Assembly: GCA_002471195.1 (NCBI GenBank)
Contig: DKPN01000032.1
Location: 4,086-68,085, forward strand
DNA: 64,000 bases
Origin: Bacteroides sp. UBA7333
Lineage (GTDB): Bacteria; Bacteroidota; Bacteroidia; Bacteroidales; Bacteroidaceae
Reading direction: 5' to 3'
In this document: piece by piece, positions 36,030 to 44,259 of the stretch
Numbering within the stretch: position 1 is the stretch's first letter
How the letters are laid out: each line of letters begins with the position of its first letter
The notes under the pieces: generated by a model
What the model was told of the DNA's origin: nothing
Databases searched by the model: none
What the model saw: only the letters and a program-made list of their open reading frames with translations
Translations under genes and position numbers: made by a program

Positions 36030-36048
36030 ATGTACATTTGAGCTTTTG

Positions 36049-36122
36049 CTCTTCCTCTTGGACTTGAACCAAGGACCCTCTGATTAACAGTCAGATGCTC
36101 TAACCGACTGAGCTAAGGAAGA
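36049..36122 (-). tRNA. tRNA-Asn (GTT), copy 2
   Basis: Identical in all 74 positions to the copy 93 bases to its left, with the same acceptor, arms and GTT anticodon. The identity extends a few bases into both flanks (83-base direct repeat), indicating a tandem duplication. Both read in the minus direction, so this is the first of the pair to be transcribed. Confidence 0.97.
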
Positions 36123-36176
36123 ATGTTTTTTTCTCAAATGCGTTGCAAAAGTAATAGGTTTTTTTGAATTATGCAA

Positions 36177-36184
36177 TATCTTTG
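36177..36184 (+). promoter_or_regulatory. -7 box of the PfkB kinase gene
   Basis: TATCTTTG, 17 bases before the ATG at 36202, implying a leader of roughly 10 bases. A TTTG 10 bases upstream is too close to be the -33 element. Confidence 0.5.
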
Positions 36185-36201
36185 CAAAAAAAAATATCAA
36201 A

Positions 36202-37188
36202 ATGGATAAAATATTAGGTTTAGGCAATGCCTTAGTAGATGTACTGGTAACTTTAAAAGACGATACTCTTTTGACAGAGTTGGGATTACCCAAAGGAGGT
36301 ATGCAATTGATAGATGATGTTAAGTTTCAAGATATTAACTCTCGTTTTGCAGGTATGAAAACCCACTTGGCAACCGGCGGATCGGCCGCAAATACCATGA
36401 TGGGATTGGCTTGTTTGGGGGCTGCAACAGGATTTATAGGAAAAATAGGAAAAGATGAATTTGGTGATTTTTTTCGTGAGAATTTGAAAAAAAATGGCAT
36501 CGAAGACAAACTTTTGCTCTCTGATTTGCCTTCGGGAGTTGCTTCAACTTTTATTTCACCGGGTGGCGAACGCACTTTTGGTACCTATTTGGGTGCTGCT
36601 TCCACTTTAAAAGCCGACGATTTAGTGCCCGATATGTTTAAAGGTTACTCTTATTTATATATTGAAGGCTACATGGTGCAAGATCATGAGATGATTCTTC
36701 GTGCAATTCAACTCGGAAAAGAGGCTGGTTTGCAAATTTGTCTCGACTTAGCTAGTTATAATATTGTTGAGGCCGATAAAGAGTTTTTTACATTATTAGT
36801 AAATAAATACGTCGATATTGTATTTGCTAATGAAGAAGAGGCGAAAGCTTTTACGGGACATGCACCTGAAGGCGCACTCGAAACCATTGGAAAACAATGT
36901 AGCATTGCTATTGTAAAGGTAGGAGCGCAAGGTTCGATTATACGTAAAGGAACCGAAGATATGCAGGTTGATGCTTTGTTGGTTAAAAATGTGGCCGACA
37001 CGACAGGTGCCGGAGATTATTATGCAGCTGGTTTTCTTTATGGTTTAACTTGCGGTTACTCATTAGATAAATGTGCTACTATAGGCTCTATTTTATCAGC
37101 CAATGTGATTCAAGTGATAGGAACTACCATTTCTTCTCGTACTTGGGACGAAATAAAGTTAAAAATTAACGAAGTAGTTTCAGAATAA
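36202..37188 (+). CDS. PfkB-family carbohydrate/nucleoside kinase (adenosine kinase-like)
   Basis: 328-residue ribokinase-fold enzyme. Substrate-binding HLATGGSAANTMMGLACLG at about 51-70, then IGKIGKDEFGDFF, and the catalytic/anion-hole motif NVADTTGAGDYYAAGFLYG with the catalytic Asp near 268. Bacteroidota members of this type are commonly labelled adenosine or sugar kinases; the acceptor sugar or nucleoside cannot be settled here. The S41 protease gene follows 44 bases later. Confidence 0.93.
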   Translation: MDKILGLGNALVDVLVTLKDDTLLTELGLPKGGMQLIDDVKFQDINSRFAGMKTHLATGGSAANTMMGLACLGAATGFIGKIGKDEFGDFFRENLKKNGIEDKLLLSDLPSGVASTFISPGGERTFGTYLGAASTLKADDLVPDMFKGYSYLYIEGYMVQDHEMILRAIQLGKEAGLQICLDLASYNIVEADKEFFTLLVNKYVDIVFANEEEAKAFTGHAPEGALETIGKQCSIAIVKVGAQGSIIRKGTEDMQVDALLVKNVADTTGAGDYYAAGFLYGLTCGYSLDKCATIGSILSANVIQVIGTTISSRTWDEIKLKINEVVSE

Positions 37189-37232
37189 GAAGATATCTGC
37201 TACATTTACTTTTCTTATTAACTGAATAGAAT

Positions 37233-38948
37233 ATGAAAAAATACATCAACAAACGCTTTGGTCTTGTTATTTTGGCTGTGATATCGGCAGTAGTCTTCTT
37301 TAGTTTTAAAAAAGGCGATGATAAAGTATTTCAGGTAGCTAAAAATTTGGATATCTTTAATGCTATTGTAAAAGAGCTCGATCTTTTTTATGTAGATAGT
37401 ATTGATGCCAATAAAACCATTCGCGAAGGAATTGACAATATGCTTTATGGACTTGACCCCTATACGGTTTACTATCCTGAAGATAATAAGAGTGAATTGG
37501 AACAGATGATCAAAGGATCGTTTGGTGGTATTGGCTCTATTATTATGTACAATCCTAAAATGAAACGCTCTCTTATTTCCGAACCATTTGCAGACACTCC
37601 TGCTGCCAAAGCCGGATTGCGAGCTGGCGATGTTTTGGTCAGTATCGACGGTAAAGACTTGACCGGAAAGAATAATCAAGAGGTAAGCGAGATGTTGCGT
37701 GGACAAGTGGGCACACAGGTGAAAATCAAAATTGATCGTCCTACGGCGGACGGCGGTTTTCAACCCATGGAGTTCGACTTGGTGCGTCAGTCTATTCAGA
37801 CCAAACCGATTCCATATGCCACTATTATGCAAGATAGCATTGGTTATATCAATCTAAGCACGTTCTCAGGAAATCCTTCAAAAGAGTTTAAAAAGGCTTT
37901 TCAGGATTTAAAGAAGAAAGGGGCTACTTCATTGATTATCGATTTGCGTGATAATGGTGGTGGATTATTGGATGAGTCGGTTGAAATAGCGAATCTATTT
38001 GTGCCACGTGGCAAAACGATTGTAACGACGAAAGGTAAAATTAAGCAAGCAAGCAATACTTACAAAACATTGCGCGAGCCACTCGATACAGAAATACCTA
38101 TCGCTGTATTGGTAAATGGTGGAACGGCTTCTTCGTCCGAAATTTTGTCGGGCGCATTGCAGGACCTCGATCGTGCTGTTATTATTGGCAATCGTACTTT
38201 CGGCAAAGGGTTGGTACAAGTGCCGCGTTCGCTTCCTTACGGAGGAACATTGAAATTGACAACGTCGAAATATTATATTCCAAGTGGTCGCTGTGTGCAG
38301 GCCATTGACTATGCGCATCGCAACGAAGATGGTAGTGTGGCACGTATTCCCGATAGTTTGACTACTGTGTTTCATACAGCTGCCGGTCGTGAAGTTCGCG
38401 ATGGAGGTGGTGTAATGCCCGATATCGAACTGAAACAAGAACGTTTGCCTAATATTCTTTTCTATTTGCTACGCGATAATTTAATGTTCGATTATGCTAC
38501 CGATTTTGTGCTGAAAAACCCTTCTATTGCACCTGCACAAGACTTTGTGTTGAGTGAAGCCGACTATAACGATTTTAAGGCAAAAGTAAAAGCTGCCGAC
38601 TTTAAATATGATCAGCAAAGCGAAAAACTGCTGAAAACCTTAAAAGAAGCGGCCGAGTTTGAAGGCTATCTTTCGGAATCGTCTGAAGAGTTTGCACAGT
38701 TGGAAAAGAAGTTGTCGCACGATTTGGATCGAGATTTAGATTATTTCTCGAAAGATATCCGTAAAATGATTTCACAAGAAATTATTAAGCGCTATTACTT
38801 CCAAGAGGGGGGTATTATCGAACAATTGAAAGATGATAATGGATTGAATGAAGCGATTCGCATTTTAACTTCGCCACAAGAGTACAAAGCTAAACTAACG
38901 GTTGCTCCAAAAGCTGAAACCACTGTTGATAAGAAAAGTAAGAAGTAG
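37233..38948 (+). CDS. S41-family carboxyl-terminal processing peptidase (CtpA/Tsp type)
   Basis: 571 residues, N-terminal signal anchor (about 8-25, GLVILAVISAVVFFSF). PDZ domain about 85-175 (SEPFADTPAAKAGLRAGDVL), then the peptidase domain: LIIDLRDNGGGLLDESVEIA, catalytic Ser in GGTASSSEILSGAL and catalytic Lys in NRTFGKGLVQVPRSL. Ends in a long charged C-terminal extension with a KKSKK tail. The PDZ serves to recognise C-terminal degrons of periplasmic proteins. Ends with a strong bidirectional terminator. Confidence 0.96.
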   Translation: MKKYINKRFGLVILAVISAVVFFSFKKGDDKVFQVAKNLDIFNAIVKELDLFYVDSIDANKTIREGIDNMLYGLDPYTVYYPEDNKSELEQMIKGSFGGIGSIIMYNPKMKRSLISEPFADTPAAKAGLRAGDVLVSIDGKDLTGKNNQEVSEMLRGQVGTQVKIKIDRPTADGGFQPMEFDLVRQSIQTKPIPYATIMQDSIGYINLSTFSGNPSKEFKKAFQDLKKKGATSLIIDLRDNGGGLLDESVEIANLFVPRGKTIVTTKGKIKQASNTYKTLREPLDTEIPIAVLVNGGTASSSEILSGALQDLDRAVIIGNRTFGKGLVQVPRSLPYGGTLKLTTSKYYIPSGRCVQAIDYAHRNEDGSVARIPDSLTTVFHTAAGREVRDGGGVMPDIELKQERLPNILFYLLRDNLMFDYATDFVLKNPSIAPAQDFVLSEADYNDFKAKVKAADFKYDQQSEKLLKTLKEAAEFEGYLSESSEEFAQLEKKLSHDLDRDLDYFSKDIRKMISQEIIKRYYFQEGGIIEQLKDDNGLNEAIRILTSPQEYKAKLTVAPKAETTVDKKSKK

Positions 38949-38980
38949 TATTTTAAGTTCAAAACAGAACGATATCGCAT

Positions 38981-39034
38981 AAAAAAACAAATCCCCGAAA
39001 ACGATACGCATTGTTTTCGGGGATTTGTTTTTTT
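38981..39034. terminator. Bidirectional terminator between the S41 protease and ispG
   Basis: ACAAATCCCCGAAAAC / GTTTTCGGGGATTTGT stem with A7 on the left and T8 on the right and a 10-base loop. Confidence 0.92.
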
Positions 39035-39055
39035 AAACTTCGCTCATTTGTATAA

Positions 39056-40897
39056 CTACTGCTCGCAATAATCGCCATTGGCTTTAATCAGCTCTATTAG
39101 TTTATCGACAGCCTCTTCTTCGGGAATGTTTTTTTCAATGCACTCTTTTCGTTTGTAAAGACTAACTTTCCCTCTACCTGCTCCTACATATCCGTAGTCG
39201 GCATCGGCCATTTCGCCCGGACCATTTACAATACATCCCATGATACCTATTTTTAAGCCTTTGAGATGCGATGTGGCCTCTTTAATACGTGCAATCACCG
39301 GTTGTAGATTGAATAAAGTTCGTCCACATCCGGGACACGAAATATACTCTGTTTTCGATGTTCGAAGACGTCCGGCTTGTAAAATGCCAAAGGCAGTTGT
39401 GTCAATTAGCTGATGTGCAATATTTCCTCTATTCAATAAGAAGATTCCATCTACCAATCCATCGAAAACCAGTGGTCCCATGTCGATAGCCGCTTTTAAT
39501 TGTAAATCTTCTAAGTTTTCTTCGACATAATGCTGGAATATGATCAATGGGTTAGTAATGCCCTCATTCATGAACCGATGAGCCAATGCACGATGTTCGC
39601 CCAAACGGTTGGGATGATTGCTTTGCGACACCACCACTACCTCGGGGTGACGTTTCAGCATAGCAATAATTTCGTCGGTCAATGCTGCATGAGGCAGGAA
39701 CATAAATTTTAATGGGGCACTTGTTTTATCAATCAATTGCGTATGCGTATAGTTGAAAGCCGGTACTGTGCCTTCTAAGCCCGTCCATACATCGGCATCG
39801 ACTATATAGCGTACGTTCGTATTTTGTTCTTTCGGTAAAGTACGTCCCACATACACATAATCGGGGGTAAATTGTGGATCGAACTCCATGTTGCCATCCA
39901 TGCGAAAACCTGCTACGATGGGTACATGCTCTCCACCAATATTACTTACAGGGATTGTCAAGCGGCGTATAGGTGATAGATAGTTAAAAGCAGGATAGGG
40001 CACGGCTTCTATCGGTTCGTTAAAACAGCGTGGCTCAATATAATCTACAATTTTGCGTGCTACTGGGATCTCTGCTTCGGGTTCTTCGCTTAACGATACA
40101 CGAATGGTGTCGCCCAAGCCATCGGCCAATAGTGCGCCAATGCCCAATGCCGACTTAATGCGTCCATCTTCTCCGTCGCCTGCTTCGGTTACGCCTAAGT
40201 GAAGTGGGAAGCTCATTCCCTCATTTTGCATAGTAGCTGCCAATAGACGAACGGTTTTTACCATTACTACTGTGTTGGATGCTTTGATAGAAAGCACTAC
40301 ATCTTTAAATCCTTCGGCTACACAAATGCGTAGAAACTCCATACACGATTCAACCATTCCTTCGGGAGTATCGCCATAACGTGACATGATACGATCGGAA
40401 AGTGAACCATGATTTACGCCAATACGAATGGCTGTGTGATTTTCTTTGCAAATGTTGAGGAAAGGAACAAAGCGGTCGTGGATCTTTTGAAGCTCGGCTT
40501 GATAGGCTTCGTCGGTATATTCCAACTCTTTGAAGGTGCGTCCCGGATCTACATAGTTGCCAGGGTTGATTCGTACTTTTTCGGCAAAGCGTGCAGCTAC
40601 ATCGGCCACTTTGGGGTTGAAGTGTACATCGGCCACTAGAGGAGTCATATATCCTGCACGGCGCAGTCCTATATTGATATGCATCAAGTTTTCGGCCTCT
40701 TTAACTCCTTGTGTGGTGAGGCGTACATATTCGCCACCGGCATCGATAATGCGTTTGGCTTGTTCTACACTAGCTTCTGTGTCTTGTGTAGAGGTATTGG
40801 TCATAGACTGTATGCGGATAGGATGAGGGCCGCCCATAGGAGCAGCCCCAATATTTACCTCCGACGAGTTACGACGAGTGTAATTAAAAATATCCAT
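39056..40897 (-). CDS. ispG: 4-hydroxy-3-methylbut-2-enyl-diphosphate synthase, three-domain form
   Basis: 613 residues; the MEP-pathway enzyme that reduces MEcPP to HMBPP with a [4Fe-4S] cluster. N-terminal TIM barrel (about 1-280: GGPHPIRIQSMTNTSTQDTE, VRINPGNYVDPG), a large insert domain (about 285-500) and the C-terminal Fe-S domain with CPGCGRTLF and GIMGCIVNGPGEM, supplying the three cluster Cys. The extra middle domain is the plant/Bacteroidota form; E. coli IspG is about 370 residues. The frame is open to a TTG at 40921, overlapping purE. The ATG at 40897 leaves a 4-base gap from the purE stop. Confidence 0.96.
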   Translation of the reverse strand: MDIFNYTRRNSSEVNIGAAPMGGPHPIRIQSMTNTSTQDTEASVEQAKRIIDAGGEYVRLTTQGVKEAENLMHINIGLRRAGYMTPLVADVHFNPKVADVAARFAEKVRINPGNYVDPGRTFKELEYTDEAYQAELQKIHDRFVPFLNICKENHTAIRIGVNHGSLSDRIMSRYGDTPEGMVESCMEFLRICVAEGFKDVVLSIKASNTVVMVKTVRLLAATMQNEGMSFPLHLGVTEAGDGEDGRIKSALGIGALLADGLGDTIRVSLSEEPEAEIPVARKIVDYIEPRCFNEPIEAVPYPAFNYLSPIRRLTIPVSNIGGEHVPIVAGFRMDGNMEFDPQFTPDYVYVGRTLPKEQNTNVRYIVDADVWTGLEGTVPAFNYTHTQLIDKTSAPLKFMFLPHAALTDEIIAMLKRHPEVVVVSQSNHPNRLGEHRALAHRFMNEGITNPLIIFQHYVEENLEDLQLKAAIDMGPLVFDGLVDGIFLLNRGNIAHQLIDTTAFGILQAGRLRTSKTEYISCPGCGRTLFNLQPVIARIKEATSHLKGLKIGIMGCIVNGPGEMADADYGYVGAGRGKVSLYKRKECIEKNIPEEEAVDKLIELIKANGDYCEQ

Positions 40898-40901
40898 CGA
40901 A

Positions 40902-41411
40902 TTAGTTTGTTTTAAACTCAAACTTCAATTGTTGTAATTCTTCGTTGGCCTTTACTATTTTGTTTTTTAGGCTGTCTTTATATACTTCTAGCGTTTCAGC
41001 CAACTGCTCATTGCCAAGTGCTAACATTTGTACTGCTAGGATAGCAGCGTTCATGGCACCATTGATGGCAACAGTAGCTACAGGAATTCCCGGAGGCATT
41101 TGCACGATAGAATATAAGGCGTCAACACCATCGAGTACTGAACCCTTAATGGGTACGCCGATGACTGGAAGAGTAGTATTGGCAGCAATAACGCCGGGAA
41201 GTGCGGCTGCCATCCCTGCTGCAGCGATAATTACCTTAATGCCGCGTTTCTTTGCGTTTTGAGCAAACTCTTCCACCTCTGCAGGTGTGCGGTGAGCCGA
41301 AAGCGCATTGATTTCGAACGGAACTTGGAGGTCGTTAAGTAGGTGTGCTGCCTTTTCCATAATTGGAAGATCGGAAGTGCTACCCATAATGATACTAACA
41401 ATTGGAGTCAT
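40902..41411 (-). CDS. purE: N5-carboxyaminoimidazole ribonucleotide mutase
   Basis: 169 residues; de novo purine synthesis, converting N5-CAIR to CAIR. Motifs: GSTSDLPIMEKAAHLLNDL, SAHRTPAEVEEF (catalytic His), AAAGMAAALPGVIAA and SIVQMPPGIPVATVAI. The size and the MPPG motif fit the class I (bacterial) enzyme rather than the class II type. It lies in a gcvH-purE-ispG cluster with small gaps. Confidence 0.96.
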   Translation of the reverse strand: MTPIVSIIMGSTSDLPIMEKAAHLLNDLQVPFEINALSAHRTPAEVEEFAQNAKKRGIKVIIAAAGMAAALPGVIAANTTLPVIGVPIKGSVLDGVDALYSIVQMPPGIPVATVAINGAMNAAILAVQMLALGNEQLAETLEVYKDSLKNKIVKANEELQQLKFEFKTN

Positions 41412-41458
41412 TTTAAAACTTCTTTTTAATGTATTAATATATGCTATTCGGTTGTTTG

Positions 41459-41839
41459 CTAACCGTTTATTACTTTTTTGTAACCGTCAGCATCGAGAAG
41501 ATCATCTATGCTGCTTTGTTTTTCAGGTTTCATTTTAATCAGCCAACCTTCGCCATAAGGATCATTATTTACCAGTTCGGGATTCTCTTCGACATTGGGG
41601 TTAACCTCAAGAATCTCGCCTGCTACAGGCAAAAATAAATCCGAAATGGTTTTTACAACTTCAATGGTGCCAAACGATTCATTTGCATCGAGTGTTTCGC
41701 CTACGGTTTGAATGTCAACATATACTATATCGCCCAACTGTTGTTGTGCATAATCGGTAATGCCTACATAAGCGATGTCTCCTTCCAAACGAATCCATTC
41801 ATGGTCGCTGGTGTACTTTAGTTCTTGTGGAATATTCAT
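41459..41839 (-). CDS. gcvH: Glycine cleavage system H protein
   Basis: 126-residue lipoyl carrier of the glycine cleavage system. The lipoylated Lys is in GTIEVVKTISDLFLPVAGEI. N-terminal SDHEWIRLEGDIAYVGITDY and ELVNNDPYGEGWLIKMK are family features. No gcvT or gcvP gene is adjacent, as often in Bacteroidales. A TATCTTTG -7 box on the minus strand is at 41886-41893; the gene probably leads the gcvH-purE-ispG operon. No glycine riboswitch was recognised upstream. Confidence 0.96.
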   Translation of the reverse strand: MNIPQELKYTSDHEWIRLEGDIAYVGITDYAQQQLGDIVYVDIQTVGETLDANESFGTIEVVKTISDLFLPVAGEILEVNPNVEENPELVNNDPYGEGWLIKMKPEKQSSIDDLLDADGYKKVING

Positions 41840-41885
41840 AATGATTAGTATTAAAAGGGTTGTTTATATTTAGAAACATTTGACA

Positions 41886-41893
41886 CAAAGATA
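41886..41893 (-). promoter_or_regulatory. -7 box of the gcvH-purE-ispG operon
   Basis: CAAAGATA on the plus strand reads TATCTTTG on the minus strand, 46 bases before the gcvH ATG. No clear -33 TTTG. Confidence 0.4.
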
Positions 41894-41962
41894 ATTAAAA
41901 TAGCATATCATTATCTTTTCGAACCATTAAATTTACAATGTGTCATAAATGCTTTCTTCTGA

Positions 41963-42637
41963 TTAAAATAAAAAGACTCTAAAGAGGCTGTTGCTTATGG
42001 GATGGAGCACTAAAAGAGTAACTATAAAACCAATGGTAAAACCACTCAAAACCTCCCCTAATGTGTGATGCTTTAATATGATGCGTGCTGTACCTAGTAC
42101 CCCCGCTACCATGATAAAAATGCATAACCATAACAACGGATTATAAGCAAACAGGTTGCTAAAGGCAATGACTCCGCCTATGATACCTCCAATGCCGGCC
42201 ATGTGTTCGCTCAGTTTCCATTTTAAATTGATGACGACACACAAAATCCAAATGACTAAAGCTGATAATATAATGCCGGTCATATACCAAGGTATATTGA
42301 GACGATACATCATGGCTAAACAAAAACCATAGGATGTACTGGTCAATATAAATGGAACGAAACGTTTTACCCGATCGCGACTCATCTCGTCGCGGCTATA
42401 TCGGTTGATTTTGCGAAACAGAAAAATAGTAACACTGGGCATCAATATAGTAAAGCTATATACGATGGCTAGTATGATAAGCTTAAAACTAGTGGGCATC
42501 ATTCTTAAATAGGTAAATAAGAATAAAACCACAAAAGCCAAGAAAGGAATGAAGACAGGACTTAATGTCCAGGAAATGATTCTTGATATGCAAATTAATC
42601 TTTTTCCTAACTTGATATGTTCTCGGTTGATGCTCAT
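41963..42637 (-). CDS. PAP2-superfamily-like integral membrane protein
   Basis: 224 residues, about six or seven membrane segments. Degenerate phosphatase motifs are visible: RDRVKRFVPFI (first loop), KLSEHMAGIGGIIGG in place of PSGH, and LGTARIILKHHTLGEVLSGF resembling SRxxxxxHxxxD. Asp of the last motif is Glu (HTLGEVLSG), so catalysis is not assured. Lipid-linked phosphates would be the expected substrates of an active member. It follows rpoN by 39 bases and is probably co-transcribed. Confidence 0.7.
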   Translation of the reverse strand: MSINREHIKLGKRLICISRIISWTLSPVFIPFLAFVVLFLFTYLRMMPTSFKLIILAIVYSFTILMPSVTIFLFRKINRYSRDEMSRDRVKRFVPFILTSTSYGFCLAMMYRLNIPWYMTGIILSALVIWILCVVINLKWKLSEHMAGIGGIIGGVIAFSNLFAYNPLLWLCIFIMVAGVLGTARIILKHHTLGEVLSGFTIGFIVTLLVLHPISNSLFRVFLF

Positions 42638-42676
42638 CTTTCTTGGTTGTATTTTATGAAACAGCTAAGCTGCGTA

Positions 42677-44134
42677 TTATTTTCTTAATCGGGCTACAGG
42701 GATATTGAGTTGTTGTCTGTATTTAGCCACGGTGCGGCGGGCTATCGGATAACCTTTTTCTTTCAATATCTCGGCCAATTCATCATCAGTGAGTGGTTTC
42801 TTTTTATCTTCTCCATCAATACACTCTTTAAGAATGCGGCGAATCTCGCGTACCGATAGTTCTTCTCCTTCTTCGGTGGTGTAACTGTCATTGAAGAAAT
42901 ATTTCAACGGATAGATGCCATAATTTGTTTGCGCATATTTGCTATTACTTACTCGCGAAATGGTCGAAATGTCCAATCCGGTGAGTTCGGCTACATCTTT
43001 TAATATCATGGGACGGAGCAGCGTTTCATCGCCTTCAACAAAGAAAGGGCGTTGTAAGTCGACAATGGCTTTCATGGTAATGAGCAGTGTATATTGTCGT
43101 TGGCGTACTGCATCAATAAAGTTTTGTGCAGCATCTACTCGTTGCTTCAGAAATTGATAAGCTTCTTTGTTTTCTTTCGATAGTTGCCCTTTCGGTTTTG
43201 ATTGTTCGCCCAACATCTCACTAAAATCGTTGCTTACCTTTAATTCGGGGGCATTGCGGCTGTTTAGATGGATGGTAATATTACCATCGTCAAAAGTATC
43301 GATGATAAAGTCGGGTACAATTTGCTGCATGTTGCGACCAATGGTTTCGCCCAATGATGCTCCTGGCTTAGGATTAAGTTTTACGATCTCGGCAAGAGCA
43401 TGCTCGAAGGTCTCGTTGTCGATGTCGAGTCGTTTTAGTATTTTATCCCAATGTTTACGAGTGAATTCTTCGTAACACTGTGTAATGATGCGTTCCTCTA
43501 TGTCTAAAAGAGAATTGCCGGGATCATTCTCTTTTTTACGCTTGATCTGCAATAGTAAGCACTCTTGCAAATTGCGTGCACCGATGCCCGGAGGATCGAA
43601 ATCTTGTATAATCTTCAGGATCTCTTTTAATTGATGTTCGTCGGTATTGATGCCCATATAAATGGCCAATTCGTCTTCTATGCTGCTGAGCGATTTGCGT
43701 AATAGGCCATCATCGTCGAGCGATCCGATAATGTATTCGGCCAACTCTCGCTGGTGGTCCGATAAATTGCGCTCACTTAATTGTTCGCGTAAAATTTCGA
43801 AAAAGGAGATTGCCTCCGAAAAAGGTATCTCTTCGGGACGTTCACTGTTGGAGCGATTGTTTTCTTGCAGTTTGTAATCGGGAATATCATCTTCGGTGAG
43901 ATAGTCGGCCAACGAGTCGTCGGTATCCGATGGCGAATCTATTATTTCATCGCCCGACATCTCCTCTCCCTTTACCTCTTCGAGGGCGGGATTTTCCAAC
44001 AGTTCGGAATGTATACGCTCTTCAAGCTCCACAGCCGGCAGTTCTAATAGACGTACTACCAATATTTGTTGTGGCGAAAGAGTTTGAACTTGCTGCTGGG
44101 TTTGCGTTTGTATCTGACGTGAACTTACTGACAT
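42677..44134 (-). CDS. rpoN: RNA polymerase sigma-54 factor
   Basis: 485 residues. Region I (about 1-50) is Gln/Leu-rich (QTQTQQQVQTLSPQQILVVR) and contacts activators, followed by an acidic region II (about 55-110). The core-binding and DNA-binding parts end with the RpoN box ARRTVAKYRQ near residue 465. It directs transcription from -24/-12 promoters and needs an enhancer-binding AAA+ activator, none of which is in this window. A TATTTTTG -7 box (minus) lies at 44161-44168. Confidence 0.96.
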   Translation of the reverse strand: MSVSSRQIQTQTQQQVQTLSPQQILVVRLLELPAVELEERIHSELLENPALEEVKGEEMSGDEIIDSPSDTDDSLADYLTEDDIPDYKLQENNRSNSERPEEIPFSEAISFFEILREQLSERNLSDHQRELAEYIIGSLDDDGLLRKSLSSIEDELAIYMGINTDEHQLKEILKIIQDFDPPGIGARNLQECLLLQIKRKKENDPGNSLLDIEERIITQCYEEFTRKHWDKILKRLDIDNETFEHALAEIVKLNPKPGASLGETIGRNMQQIVPDFIIDTFDDGNITIHLNSRNAPELKVSNDFSEMLGEQSKPKGQLSKENKEAYQFLKQRVDAAQNFIDAVRQRQYTLLITMKAIVDLQRPFFVEGDETLLRPMILKDVAELTGLDISTISRVSNSKYAQTNYGIYPLKYFFNDSYTTEEGEELSVREIRRILKECIDGEDKKKPLTDDELAEILKEKGYPIARRTVAKYRQQLNIPVARLRK

Positions 44135-44232
44135 AATTCTGACCTCATTTTATTGCTCTGCAAAAATAATTTTTTAACTATATATTATCTATATTAATGG
44201 GGGTTATTTTACACACTATAACATTAAAAACA

Positions 44233-44240
44233 TATCTTTG
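44233..44240 (+). promoter_or_regulatory. -7 box of the aminopeptidase P gene; decides its start
   Basis: TATCTTTG lies inside the upstream extension of the frame (ATG at 44197), so that ATG would be upstream of the transcript. The first usable ATG is 44260, 19 bases past the box. A TTTT is at 44207-44210. Confidence 0.5.
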
Positions 44241-44259
44241 TTGTACTAATTTTAAATAT

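Noticed and set aside
36084..36293. Minus-strand ORF over the tRNA-Asn and kinase start
   Set aside because: Covers a tRNA gene and the kinase start; not a plausible protein.
37218..37832. Antisense open frame of 204 codons over the S41 protease start
   Set aside because: The plus-strand S41 gene is unambiguous; the antisense protein is low-complexity and without signals.
41840..41962. Glycine riboswitch before gcvH
   Set aside because: The 123-base gap is AT-rich and shows no glycine-aptamer-like stems; only a promoter box is seen.
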